64,000 nucleotides of DNA from Melitaea cinxia (Eukaryota > Arthropoda > Insecta > Lepidoptera > Nymphalidae), in NCBI RefSeq assembly GCF_905220565.1, contig NC_059416.1:1302001-1366000 (forward strand). The letters are read 5' to 3'. The position numbers and the translations under genes were made by a program. Positions 42,282-51,611 of the stretch are shown here, piece by piece; the first letter of the stretch is position 1; every line of letters begins with the position of its first letter. The notes under the pieces were generated by a model. That model was not told the origin of the DNA. It was given only the letters and a program-made list of their open reading frames with translations, and made no database searches.

Positions 42282-42680
42282 TTATATTTCAGATTTATAC
42301 TTTTTTAAAATATCGTTATACAAGATGCTCAAATTATTTGTGTCTGTTCTTTTATTCACTGTGTTATTTACTTTGATAAAAAACATTTCACTAATATTTC
42401 TTTTAAACCAATTTCTTTCGTTGTCTAATATACTTGTATTTTCAAAATTAAAATTATGATGTTGGTCGAAATGATGGGATGCTAAAGCAGTCTTATTATC
42501 TTTTGCGGCGTTAACATTTCTACAATCATTCACATGTTGCTTGACTCTCGACACAAGAAATTGTTTAGTTTGTCCTATATAACAACGGTTACACTCACAA
42601 GTAATTTTATATACCAACCCACTACGTTCTTCTTTTTTTAAAGGATCTTTTAATTTAGTATAAACACTATTTATCTTCAA
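42282..42680 (-). CDS. Penelope-like GIY-YIG endonuclease domain (partial ORF), left copy
   Basis: C-terminal 132 residues of a Penelope-like polyprotein, identical to the copy at 42727-43125. Domain landmarks are GLVYKI (the GIY-equivalent, residues 21-26), a CECNRC cysteine cluster (28-33), CYIGQT (33-38, the YIG motif), the conserved arginine in SRVKQH (R45), SHHFDQHHN (68-76) and an E in ISEMFFI (E98), the expected metal-binding glutamate. In intact elements this domain follows a reverse transcriptase and nicks the target. Here the frame is cut off upstream and opens only with a TTG codon, so it is a remnant although uninterrupted. Confidence 0.8.
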   Translation of the reverse strand: MKINSVYTKLKDPLKKEERSGLVYKITCECNRCYIGQTKQFLVSRVKQHVNDCRNVNAAKDNKTALASHHFDQHHNFNFENTSILDNERNWFKRNISEMFFIKVNNTVNKRTDTNNLSILYNDILKKYKSEI

Positions 42681-42693
42681 TAAATTATAGAAA

Positions 42694-42713
42694 AATAGAA
42701 ATGTAAGATTAGC
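42694..42713 (+). other. 20-bp spacer at the palindrome centre
   Basis: Read on the plus strand in the frame of the right copy it continues the ORF without a stop (NVRLA just before FYNLLK). It therefore belongs to the right element, which is about 20 bp longer at its 5' end than the left one. Confidence 0.65.
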
Positions 42714-42726
42714 TTTCTATAATTTA

Positions 42727-43125
42727 TTGAAGATAAATAGTGTTTATACTAAATTAAAAGATCCTTTAAAAAAAGAAGAACGTAGTGGGTTGGTATATAA
42801 AATTACTTGTGAGTGTAACCGTTGTTATATAGGACAAACTAAACAATTTCTTGTGTCGAGAGTCAAGCAACATGTGAATGATTGTAGAAATGTTAACGCC
42901 GCAAAAGATAATAAGACTGCTTTAGCATCCCATCATTTCGACCAACATCATAATTTTAATTTTGAAAATACAAGTATATTAGACAACGAAAGAAATTGGT
43001 TTAAAAGAAATATTAGTGAAATGTTTTTTATCAAAGTAAATAACACAGTGAATAAAAGAACAGACACAAATAATTTGAGCATCTTGTATAACGATATTTT
43101 AAAAAAGTATAAATCTGAAATATAA
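42727..43125 (+). CDS. Penelope-like GIY-YIG endonuclease domain (partial ORF), right copy
   Basis: Identical protein to 42282-42680: GLVYKI, CYIGQT, R45, SHHFDQHHN and E98 are all present, so the catalytic set looks complete. The open frame extends upstream through the central spacer (NVRLAFYNLLK), as in the linker that precedes the endonuclease in Penelope-like proteins. It then runs into the inverted left copy. No start codon and no reverse transcriptase are present. A shorter antisense frame in each 3' UTR is not regarded as a gene. Confidence 0.8.
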   Translation: MKINSVYTKLKDPLKKEERSGLVYKITCECNRCYIGQTKQFLVSRVKQHVNDCRNVNAAKDNKTALASHHFDQHHNFNFENTSILDNERNWFKRNISEMFFIKVNNTVNKRTDTNNLSILYNDILKKYKSEI

Positions 43126-44222
43126 TATAATTAAATGTATGGAATTTTCCTGAAAATAAGTAATAATTTTGAAAATTAATAATTTTGAATTGTAAGTGGT
43201 AATATTTGACATTTTGATAATTATTTGCATGTAACATCTGTGTTCAATCAGACATAACGAGGGGTTTTTTGACAGTTGTGAAATCCATGTGGAGTGACGT
43301 GTTTTTCGGCCGTTAACAAAAAAAAATTAAAATTAAAAAACTAATTGGAGGATGTAATTTAATAATCAAAAATATGTATTGATGCGACTATATGTGAGTA
43401 AAAGCCTGTATTATAATGATTATAGTTCATAATCCGTATTTAGTACACTTGTAGTGGGTAGTTTGTTTCTTGTACAATGTAACGTGTTCGGCTGTGGCTT
43501 ATGTATAATTTGTTGTTTTAGACATGAAAATACAAGAGGTTGGAGAACAAAATGTAAATTTAAAGAGCAATAACTACAAAATAGAAATATTAATGTAAAT
43601 TTTAACTAGCCAATTTTAAATGACTTAATTTTAATGACAATTTGATAAGAAATGACTAATATTTTGTAAATCTTAACAATTTAAATAATGAATAATAAAA
43701 AATTAATATATAAAATTGAAGAAAAATACATGTGGGTAGAAATAATATAAATTAAAGGAACCAAAATAGGAGGAAAAAAAAATTATAAATGTAATTAACA
43801 TATGTAAAGGTAATATAAAATGTTGGTTGTTGATCGTTATGTAGATATTGTCAGTCTTTGATGGTTATTTGTGTGTACATATATGATTGATGTTTTAGAT
43901 GCAGTTCAATAGTCAAGTTCGGAGAATTTGATGCCTTGAAATTGTAAAATTAAAAACTTAATAACTTAAAAGTGTGCATATTGTTACCTAATAAATTCAA
44001 ATGTTGTAGTTTAAATTTTCAAAATTTAGAGATTAAAGTTTAGAATATAACTTAAAAAATAGTATATAAGGTTTGGAATTTAGAATCTTACTTAAAGAAC
44101 TTTGACGGGGAGATGTCTTTTGACTACCGTATGTAAAGGTACTGAGGATTTGGTTTCTTTTTGTTTGTTTGTTGTTATGGATTGGTTTATGTATACAGCT
44201 TTCTTCAATGATTTTATATTTT

Positions 44223-44268
44223 ATAGATGCCTGATGATGGTCCAATAAAGGATCGAAACGTCGCATGA
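44223..44268 (+). ncRNA. Hammerhead-like ribozyme motif in the Penelope 3' UTR, right copy
   Basis: Order on the plus strand: ATGC (44227-44230, stem I), CTGATGA (44231-44237), an extra T, stem II GGTCC (44239-44243) pairing with GGATC (44250-44254) over loop AATAAA, GAAAC (44255-44259), then GTC (44260-44262) and GCAT (44263-44266, pairing with ATGC). Stem III would be only the A-U and C-G pairs. Penelope-like elements are known to carry minimal type I hammerheads. The unpaired T and short stem I make activity uncertain. Confidence 0.55.
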
Positions 44269-44327
44269 ATTTGCAATTGGTGGTTTGATTGGCACCCTAT
44301 GTCCACTTTCCTGCTAATCGTCAAAGA

Positions 44328-44341
44328 ATTAGGCTGAAGTT
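44328..44341 (+). repeat. Right target duplication of the Penelope-like insertion
   Basis: ATTAGGCTGAAGTT, identical to 41035-41048. Confidence 0.85.
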
Positions 44342-44397
44342 TTTATTTTCTTTAAGAATAATCACAATCATATTTAAACGTGGTCTTTCTTGTATCT

Positions 44398-44456
44398 ACA
44401 GGTTGGATGCAAGCGAGAGGCGGAGTTCATTAAACTCTCGGTTGCATCCAACCTGT
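44398..44456. repeat. Strong hairpin, 22-bp stem, 15-nt loop
   Basis: ACAGGTTGGATGCAAGCGAG plus AG pairs with CTCTCGGTTGCATCCAACCT plus GT with a single mismatch; the loop is GCGGAGTTCATTAAA. It is isolated, with no related copy seen in the window. It could be a foldback relic or a small-RNA precursor-like hairpin. Confidence 0.85.
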
Positions 44457-44459
44457 TTA

Positions 44460-45170
44460 TAAAAAAAAAATAGTAACTTTTTAATTATCTCGCACACTAA
44501 CCTTTATATATAACATAAAAACAATGAATTCTGCGATCTATGTAGAAGGTATTTGAGATTGGGTCTTATTAAAGAATTCCTTCCGATTAGGCAGTCAATA
44601 CGTTTCGGTCGAACGAAGTTTTACGATGAGTTTTAAGTTGTAAGCGAAGAGCGTTTTATATTTGACGTTCTGTACATAAATTTGTTTTCTTGTTTGTTTT
44701 GGAATGAAGTTTCTTATTGCGGACCCTAGTCAGCAAAAAAACGCCCGTTACGTTTTAAAAAAGCGTAAGATTTTTTTTTTATATATGATGGCTATACAGT
44801 GTCTTATGTATATTCTACGTGATGACTTTTATTATTATTGTAGTTTGCTATTATTACTATATCATTCGATAATTATTATATATTGTTTAAAATCATTGTA
44901 AATAATGAAAAGGTGTTAAGATAATTTTGAAAGGTCATAAAATCATAATAAAAAATGTATAACCAAATAATTATTTTCTTTATACCTCAAATAGAACTTG
45001 AAATTAATATTCTATAATACGGAATTTCGTTCCTTTCTGGAGTCCCACGACACCACACGGTTTTCTTTACCTTCAAAACCTATTACGTAATAAAGAAAAT
45101 TGAAAAAATAGGCATATATTAAAGTAATACTTATAAAGAGAAAGTTTTCGTCTCCAGTCATTTGCGCTTT
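44460..45170. other. No recognised content
   Basis: AT-rich sequence with a T run near 44770; chance frames only. Confidence 0.5.
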
Positions 45171-45175
45171 TTTTT

Positions 45176-45452
45176 TATGTCACTAGGTCGGCAAACAAGC
45201 GTACGGCTCACCTGATGGTAAGCGACTACCGTAGCTTATAGACACCTGCAACACCAGAAGCATCGCAAGCGCCTTGCCGACCCAATCCCCAACCCCCCCA
45301 GGAGCTCTGGTCACCTTACTCACCAACAGGAACACAATACTGCTTGAAAACAGTATTATTTAGCTGTGATCTTCTATAAGGTCGAGGTATTACCCCAGTC
45401 GGGCTGCTCCATATTTTGAGCAGGAAATTCCTGCTGTGCCCTACCTCAGTTG
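45176..45452 (-). mobile_element. rep-B, complete form
   Basis: Complement of the rep-B end (TAGGTCGGCAAACAAGCGTA) at the left, CCAATCCCCAACCCCCCCAG in the middle and GCAGGAAATTCCTGC with GCCCTACCTCAGTTG at the right. Confidence 0.85.
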
Positions 45453-45770
45453 CTGCATTGATTCTTATCATACTAAGGCCCGAGTGAGTGTTTTATTTCG
45501 TACCCGCTATCCAAGCTCATTTACACCATACGGAGCGAATATTATTTGGTATCGCAGCTTTATAAGCGCGAATATAGGACTCGACAAGGTCAACTAATCT
45601 CTTGGACTTATATTATCTATCTATACGCAAGGCTCTTTCCAAGAATGAGGAAAATGATACAATTTATTTTTATTTATCTTTTTGTTTTTACTTCGGCTCG
45701 CAATCGCCGACAATTGTTTAGTTTATTATTTATTGAGTTTGTTTATATCATTAAGTTGTTCAAAGAATTT

Positions 45771-46062
45771 ACTAAGGTAGAGCACAGCAGGAAATTTCCT
45801 GCTCAAAATCTGCAGCAGCCCGAATGGGACTTTACCTCGACCTTACAGAAGATCACAGCAAAATAACGTTAGTCTAACAAGCTGTTGTGTTCCTGTTGGT
45901 AGGTGAGCAGAGCTCTTGGGGTGAAATGAGGATAGGCTCCTGGGGAGAATTGGGGATAGGGTCGGCAAAGCGTTTGCGATGCTTCTGGTGTTGCAGACGT
46001 CTATAATAATCGCTTACCATTAGATGGTACGTACGCTTTTTTTGCTGACCTAGTTATATAAC
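45771..46062 (+). mobile_element. rep-B copy with local duplication
   Basis: ACTAAGGTAGAGCACAGCAG, GGAAATTTCC and AGAAGATCACAGCAAAATAA. A partial repetition of the GGAT-AGG-CTCCTGGGG segment lies near 45915-45950, then GGTCGGCAAAGCGTTTGCGA and GCTGACCTAGTTATATAACA. Confidence 0.8.
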
Positions 46063-46375
46063 AAAGGATGCTATTATTAATAAAAATAATAATATTCTTT
46101 ACTGTACACAATTCAACATTCAATTTTTGAAGACAAACAATGTACAAATGTGGTCTTATCGCTAAAAGATAGCCAACCTTTGGGTATAGAACAGGGTATA
46201 GAAAAGCGAATAGGAAGTGTACAAATAATTGTTATATAATGTTTTATATTACTTGAAGTTCGATTTTATGGGCATATATTTTGAGTGTTAACGTTTATTA
46301 TATAGCCTATATTCGTTCCGAATAATATAGTTTTTATGTTCAATAAACGGCTAAAATCCATCGAAATAGTTTAAG

Positions 46376-46684
46376 AATAATTGTGTTTTTTGCTCGGAAA
46401 CGAAAAAAAACTGACTTCAATTAGACGAAAAAAATTAACAAACGCACTAGTCGTCCCTACGATTTTTGAGGGATTCCCTCGATTTTTAAAGGATCCTATC
46501 ACCAGATCATGGTTTTCTTATCATGGTACCACACCTGGGATATCTCCTTTCCAACAAAAAAAAAAAAAAGAATTATCAAAATCGGTTCATAAACGACAAA
46601 GTTATCCCCGAACATCATACAATACTTAATATATATATATATGGTCAAATTGAGTAACTTCCTCCTTTTTTGAAGTCGGTTATA
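46376..46684 (-). mobile_element. Family E, subtype like 840-1147
   Basis: AATTGTGTTTTTTGCTCGGA, ACTGACTTCAATTAGACGAA, AACAAACGCACTAGTCG (shared with 840-1147), TTATCATGGTACCACACC and CTCCTTTTTTGAAGTCGGTT. Confidence 0.8.
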
Positions 46685-46996
46685 AATACCTCGATTAAAC
46701 ATATAATTCTTTCACTCTTTTTAATAAGAACTATATATTACTGCAAGCTATTGTACTCAAAATAATTTCTAGAAATGTTGATACTGTCAAGTGAAAAATG
46801 CACAAGTTCTATGGTTTCTGAAAGTAGTGTGCTTAAACAGGAAATGACTTGAATATCTCAAGGCATCTTTGTTTTAAGATTTATCTCGTGTTCAGCGAAA
46901 TTAACTTGCCAAGAGATACTCTGAGACATCAGAAAACAAAAAGTACTGTAGCATTTACTTATAAAACGAGTAATATGTCCAACAAGAACTCAAATA

Positions 46997-47198
46997 TCTT
47001 AATATATATGAATCTCGTGTCACAATGTTTGTCCTCAATGGACTCCTAAACTACTTAACCGATTTTAGTCAAATTTGCACACCGTGTGCAGTTTGATCCA
47101 ACTTAAAAGATAGGCTATATTTTATTTTGATATATTATGTTATTATTATATTTCAGAAAAAAAAAATAGGGTGATACGAAGTTCGCCAGGTCAGCTAG
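46997..47198 (+). mobile_element. Hel-1-like Helitron, diverged subtype
   Basis: A|TCTTAATATATATGAATCTC start with TCGTGTCACAATGTTTG, CAAATTTGCACACCGTGTGC, and GAAGTTCGCCAGGTCAGCTAG|T end. Confidence 0.75.
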
Positions 47199-47220
47199 TT
47201 ATGTTATAAATAAATACGTT

Positions 47221-47297
47221 CAATATAAACACACGTTCGTCTGTGCCTAAGTTAGGAAATTTAATGTCTGCGTTATTGGTAATAATTGACTGATATA
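47221..47297 (-). mobile_element. SINE-H 3' fragment
   Basis: CACGTTCGTCTGTGCCTAAG, AATTTAATGTCTGCGTTATT. It is followed directly by the (ATC)n tail of a SINE-C. Confidence 0.5.
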
Positions 47298-47463
47298 ATC
47301 ATCATCATCATCATTCCAGCCTATTGCAGTCCACTGCTGGACATAGGCCTCCACAAGTTTACGCCAAAAATAACGTGAACTCATGTGTTTTGCCCATAGT
47401 CACTACGCTGGGCAGGCGGGTTGGTGATCGCAGTACTGACTTTGTCGCACCGAAGACGCTGCT
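47297..47463 (-). mobile_element. SINE-C 3' half with (ATC)n tail
   Basis: ATCATCATCATCATTCCAGC, GTCCACTGCTGGACATAGGC and CACCGAAGACGCTGC; 5'-truncated. Confidence 0.8.
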
Positions 47464-47514
47464 ATATAATACGTAATATTTATATTAATTTTACATGTCA
47501 TTAACATATGCTTA

Positions 47515-47607
47515 CAAGCTGACTCCGCAAACGTTGATTTGCCATATATGTTATAAACCCCCTTTACCCCCCTCCCCATTTAACTAAAGGGCATGAAAAA
47601 TAGATGT
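47515..47607 (-). mobile_element. Hel-1 3' fragment
   Basis: AAGCTGACTCCGCAAACGTT is the complement of the ...GCGGAGTCAGCTT end, followed by TAAACCCCCTTTACCCCCCT and GGCATGAAAAATAGATG. Confidence 0.65.
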
Positions 47608-47631
47608 GAACATGTGACGTGTTCTGTAGTA

Positions 47632-47787
47632 AAGACCGCGTGTTGGTAAACGCAGTATGGGACGCCCTCCGACACGCTGGACCGACGATCTACGTAAGAT
47701 TGCCGGTGATGGCTGGATGAGGATTGCGGAAAACCTGGATGTTCGGCACGAACTTGGGGAGGCCTATGTCCAACAGTGGACTATGAA
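47632..47787 (+). pseudogene. RTE-type LINE: C-terminal codons
   Basis: The frame reads MGRPPTRWTDDLRKIAGDGW, MRIAENLDVRHELGEAYVQQ and WTMND to a stop. This is the same protein end as at 13114 with about 15 further upstream residues (RRPPTRWTDDL in related copies). 5'-truncated and without a simple-repeat tail. Confidence 0.75.
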
Positions 47788-47836
47788 TGATATACTCAGA
47801 ATTGGGGTCGGAATCTAAACTACAAAGCTCGAGAAA

Positions 47837-47869
47837 AATGTTCAGAGTGTACTTCACACTCTGAACATT
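47837..47869. repeat. Perfect inverted repeat, 14-bp arms, 5-nt loop
   Basis: AATGTTCAGAGTGT - ACTTC - ACACTCTGAACATT. Confidence 0.85.
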
Positions 47870-48121
47870 GAAGACGTATACCATGTTCTGATAGAATGTG
47901 TTCGAATTGAGTCGAATAGGAAGGTTTTATCGATTTAAAAAAATATATGTATTAATTTGTTCGATGTGGCTTAGTGTACTGTAACTTTGAACATTGTCAG
48001 TGATGGCTGTAATGCTGTATAAACTAATAGTTAAGCGTAAATAATCGTAACATAAACTCATATGAGGGTGACATATTCAATGTATAAAAAAACCTTTTAG
48101 AAAACCTTCTTTTATTTACCG

Positions 48122-48441
48122 TTAGTAGCTTTCCACCCGTGGCTTCGTTCAAGTCAATTACACTATTTTGGCTATTCTGGTTGCTTCTATTGAAATGTAG
48201 CCTTTATCACTCAGTGACATAATTTTAAAAAATATTTAAAAAATCGATACAGTAGTTTTTTTTTACTAAACTACACTACAAATAAAAAAAACGTGTGCTA
48301 TAGACCACACGACTGAAGTAAAACTTCTTTAGCTCCATCTAACTTATATCTCCCTCTCAACTTCTGTTCGCCTCGCCCAATTACACTTTTCGTAACGCTC
48401 TCGTCGCTCACCAGCTTACTTGCTTATAATATTAGTATAGA
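48122..48441 (-). mobile_element. Helitron-like element
   Basis: On the minus strand it begins TCTATACTAATATTATAAGC, the typical start also seen at 12740, and ends near CACGGGTGGAAAGCTACTAA, a CTAA variant of the CTRR end. The right boundary is followed by T. Confidence 0.55.
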
Positions 48442-48449
48442 TAGAGCAT

Positions 48450-49060
48450 AAGAAAATTAAGGCAGCCATCCTTTTGTGTCCCTTTAGATATATTTATATC
48501 ATAGTTTGAAAGTTCGGACCTTCACGGTCAAACGATCAAAGAAATCTAAAATTGATCAGAAACCGTCTACTTTTAAGCTTATTTAAATCACGTATATTAA
48601 GGAGTCATGTATACAGTAACAGTGAGATTTGAATTTGTGGTTATAATTTCTGTTATATCGTCTTACTTTGAGCTTTGCTTTTGGTTTTAATATCAATAAT
48701 ATATGAAGATTAGTATTTATTTGTCGCTGTATTTCATACAAGATATTACTTTGGTACTAAACACAGTTTATACACTATTTTTAAAAGAGTAACAGCGGAG
48801 TTTTTTTGCTGATTCTTCTCTGCAGAACCTATATTCCGAATCGGTGGTACCAAAATAATAATTACTATTAAGCCTATTTGATAAAGTATATATTTATTTA
48901 TTCATTTATATATATATGTCGCTAGGTTTGCTAGTTACGCCGTACCGCCATATTTTATTAATTTTGCAATAGACACTGCGGTCATAAATCGAAAATATAG
49001 CCTACTTATATTTTAAGTTTGACAAAGATATATCTAAACATTTTTTAATATCATATCAAA
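48450..49060. other. No recognised content
   Basis: AT-rich sequence; no gene or repeat family recognised. Confidence 0.45.
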
Positions 49061-49061
49061 A

Positions 49062-49140
49062 ATCAACCGTTCCAGCGGGGATCGAAACTGCATCTCCGAC
49101 TGACCGTGTCGATGCTCTTACCCGTAACTATTCAAAGTTT
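49062..49140 (-). repeat. tRNA-like repeat, degenerate reverse copy
   Basis: ATCATATCAAAAATCAACCG, TTCCAGCGGGGATCGAAACT and CTCCGACTGACCGTGTCG are the complement of the repeat at 36970-37095. The D-arm part is decayed. Confidence 0.65.
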
Positions 49141-49190
49141 CATATTACAATGAAAATCTTTGACAGGAGACGACACCATGCTATTTTTAA

Positions 49191-49301
49191 TTTGTACGAT
49201 TTTTATTTTTGTGTTACCCACACATTAGGAAATTCTAAACATTTTTTAGTATCATATCAAAAATTGACCGTTGACCGACACAAAAATAAAAATCGTACAA
49301 A
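49191..49301. repeat. Inverted repeat, perfect 24-bp arms
   Basis: 49191-49214 starts TTTGTACGATTTTTATTTTT; 49278-49301 is its exact reverse complement. The 63-bp loop contains CCCACACATTAGG and ATCATATCAAAAATTGACCG, motifs shared with the flanks of the tRNA-like repeat at 37.0 kb. Confidence 0.8.
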
Positions 49302-49304
49302 GAT

Positions 49305-49740
49305 ATATCTGTGAAAATTTTTATTATAATCGATACTGTAGTTTCGGAGATTAGCCCGGATAAATATCGAGACATGAGATTTATATTATATTTATTTATA
49401 TATTAACATTAAAATTACGTTAAGCAAGAAAAAGAACAATTAAGTAAAATATATAGGCCTCATTTATTATTACTAAAGATTTTGCGGATAATGACCGAAG
49501 TCAGATATCGTTGACAGTATTATATGTTCGGCCGACGTACGTCGTTTAATCCACCTGAAAGATATCGTCTGGGTCTGTATAAGGGCTGATATTAAAAACG
49601 ATAAGCACGCTTAGGGTGGCCACACAGAAGAACAGGACATGGATTTCCCATTTGATTAACGATAGAAAACAGATTTTCCTATGAACAACAGTATATTTAA
49701 AGTGCAACGATTGTTAGTTAATTGGTTTTACTAAAAAAAG
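49305..49740. other. No recognised content
   Basis: Moderately AT-rich; GGCCGACGTACGTCG near 49530 is a small palindromic patch. Confidence 0.45.
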
Positions 49741-49744
49741 GTGA

Positions 49745-49983
49745 TGAGCAGCATAACTGGGGATCTCGACCTTAGGGAAGATTGCAGCCAAATAATACTG
49801 CTTTTAAGCAGTGTTGTGTTCCTGTGGTGAGTAAGGTGATTGGAGCTCCTGGGGGGATTGGGGGTAGGGTCGGCAACGCGATTGAGATGCTTCTGATGTT
49901 GCAGGAGTCTATAGGCTACGGTAATCACTTCCTATCAGGTGAGCTGTAAGCTTGTTTGCCGATCTAGTTGCATAAAAAAAAGG
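49745..49983 (+). mobile_element. rep-B, 5'-truncated
   Basis: GAGCAGCATAACTGGGGATC, ACTGCTTTTAAGCAGTGTTG, CTCCTGGGGGGATTGGGGGT and GATCTAGTTGCATAAAAAAA. Confidence 0.8.
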
Positions 49984-49989
49984 AAAATA

Positions 49990-50545
49990 TAAATGCGTAA
50001 TAATGAGAATAATAATTGTACGTTTATTTCAGACAAGGTTATGTTACCGTTTATATTTCGGGAATACATAAAGCTTGTGAGTTCCAAAAACAGAGTACAT
50101 CAAGTGATTTTTCACCAAAAAACATTTTGATAGTGATCTCTTAAAAAAAAAAACTTTGAATTATAATTAGCTTATAATTACCATGAAATTTCGCACTCGC
50201 ACAGGGTAGGAACTTAAAAAGAAAATAGGTGTGAACTTCATGTTCGAAACCTGTTTTGTACATGAAAACTTACGTCAATGTTTTAATTTAAATGATTTTT
50301 TTAATGGCTACAAGGTATGGTTCTACTACCAGCAGTATAGAGAACTACTATAGGATAAAGTGGACAAAAGTTAAATTGCCACTTCAATTCATATCAACTT
50401 TTGGCAATTTTTATCAGTCTCCAGTTTGGTATTCGAGATTGTGGCCACCCTACAAGGTCCGGTACTTGATACAGCTTCGCTGCCAGATAAGGTCCTCTTC
50501 TTAAAATTCGTTTTCAAAGAAAGTCATCACATTCTCCGTTATGAC
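49990..50545. other. No recognised content
   Basis: Contains a 70-codon frame at 50292-50504 of unclear origin (no domain recognised, no repeat landmark). Confidence 0.4.
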
Positions 50546-50551
50546 TTTTTT

Positions 50552-50938
50552 TTAACCGACATCGAAAAAAGGAGTTTACCTCAGAAATTTTGACTGGGTT
50601 TACCAATTTTGATAAAAAAAATTAATCGAAAGGTTGTGGGTGTCATATGACCCCTTTAGATCTAATGTACGTTTTTACTTGACTACTTTTTCGTCGACTT
50701 TTATTGTATTATATTACATAACTTTTTACTGGGTGTATCGATTTTGATGATTCATATTTCAATAAAAGTTGATGTTTGTCTTGTGGTCCCGTTTAAAATT
50801 GATCGAGATTTGATGACTACTTTTTGAGTAATATTTGATAACGCGTGTTTACTTGACTGTTTTTTCGTCTACTTTCATTGTATAACTTGTCGATGTAATT
50901 GGAGTCGATTTTCTTTCGTTTGCAAGCGAACACAATTA
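50552..50938 (+). mobile_element. Family E copy
   Basis: TTAACCGACATCGAAAAAAG, GACTGGGTTTACCAATTTTG, GATGTAATTGGAGTCGATTT, hairpin GTTTGCAAGCGAAC and ACAATTA. Confidence 0.8.
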
Positions 50939-51404
50939 TTAGTTTATTTACAACATATTTTGATAGAAACAAAGAAAGCTGATGTAGAAAGTTTTGTAAA
51001 TTTGAAATATATATTTGAAAGTTGTGTAATTAACAAAATCAATTTATTTTATTGTTTAAGGATCCTTTGTTGTTATTACTATTTTAAAACGTAAAAAAGT
51101 ATGCATAGTAAATATATGTATACTTATTAATAACACACACATGGTGTGTTGTCCATGGGGTAGTTTAATGTTTGTGTTTTAGGTGATAGCCTATAAGGGA
51201 GGCTAATAACCTGTAAAGGATAAATCACTTTCGACTTTTAAAAACCACGTTAATCAACACTATCTTAATATGGAGACGATTTAAATAGTGTTATATAGCA
51301 CATTTCTTTTGTTTTTCTTTTCTTATTGTTTATACGTATATCGGTGTGTTTTGTTATTCCACTTTACTTTAATCTTCAATTAACATTTACTATTATTGTA
51401 TTAG

Positions 51405-51606
51405 TTTATAATGGAATTCAAATCATATTTCCTTTAAGTATTAGAATGTAGACATTTGTATGTAAGTTCATTATACATCTACACCACCTACCTAATTTTG
51501 ATAATAAGTTTCCTTTTTATGTTAGGTTGTCTGCTAATTAGCTATATATCCGCCCATTGTACTTCACAGTCTTTAACTGTCTTTATGATATATAAATATA
51601 AATAAA
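51405..51606 (+). mobile_element. LINE 3' end, same family as 17843-18128
   Basis: CTACACCACCTACCTAATTT, AGGTTGTCTGCTAATTAGCT, ATCCGCCCATTGTACTTCAC and the AAATATAAATAAATG tail. Confidence 0.6.
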
Positions 51607-51611
51607 TGCGA

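Larger units (their letters stand above)
41078..42693 (-). repeat. Left arm of 1,616-bp inverted repeat
   Basis: Exact reverse complement of 42714-44329 in all segments compared (both ends, both sets of reading frames, UTR landmarks). Pairs of positions sum to 85407 throughout, so there are no indels. Confidence 0.85.
41049..44327. mobile_element. Head-to-head pair of 5'-truncated Penelope-like elements
   Basis: Two copies of one Penelope-like 3' portion lie in inverted orientation with their 5' (truncated) ends facing. The left copy is on the minus strand, the right on the plus strand. Each has the GIY-YIG endonuclease C-terminus, a long AT-rich 3' untranslated region and a hammerhead-like motif near the end. 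The arms 41078-42693 and 42714-44329 match base for base wherever checked, and the reading frames mirror exactly about 42703.5. 41049-41077 (29 bp) is present only on the left. The 14-bp flanking repeat argues for one integration of the joined pair. No reverse transcriptase domain remains. Confidence 0.85.
42714..44329 (+). repeat. Right arm of 1,616-bp inverted repeat
   Basis: Partner of 41078-42693. Its last two bases coincide with the first bases of the right target duplication. Confidence 0.85.

Noticed and set aside
42170..42376. 68-codon frame overlapping the endonuclease end, mirrored at 43031-43237
   Set aside because: Low-complexity antisense frame over the GIY-YIG coding region and UTR.
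42282..43125. Independent homing-endonuclease gene pair
   Set aside because: The GIY-YIG frames lack their own starts, extend into a Penelope-type linker, and are followed by a Penelope-type 3' UTR with a hammerhead-like motif, so they are element fragments.
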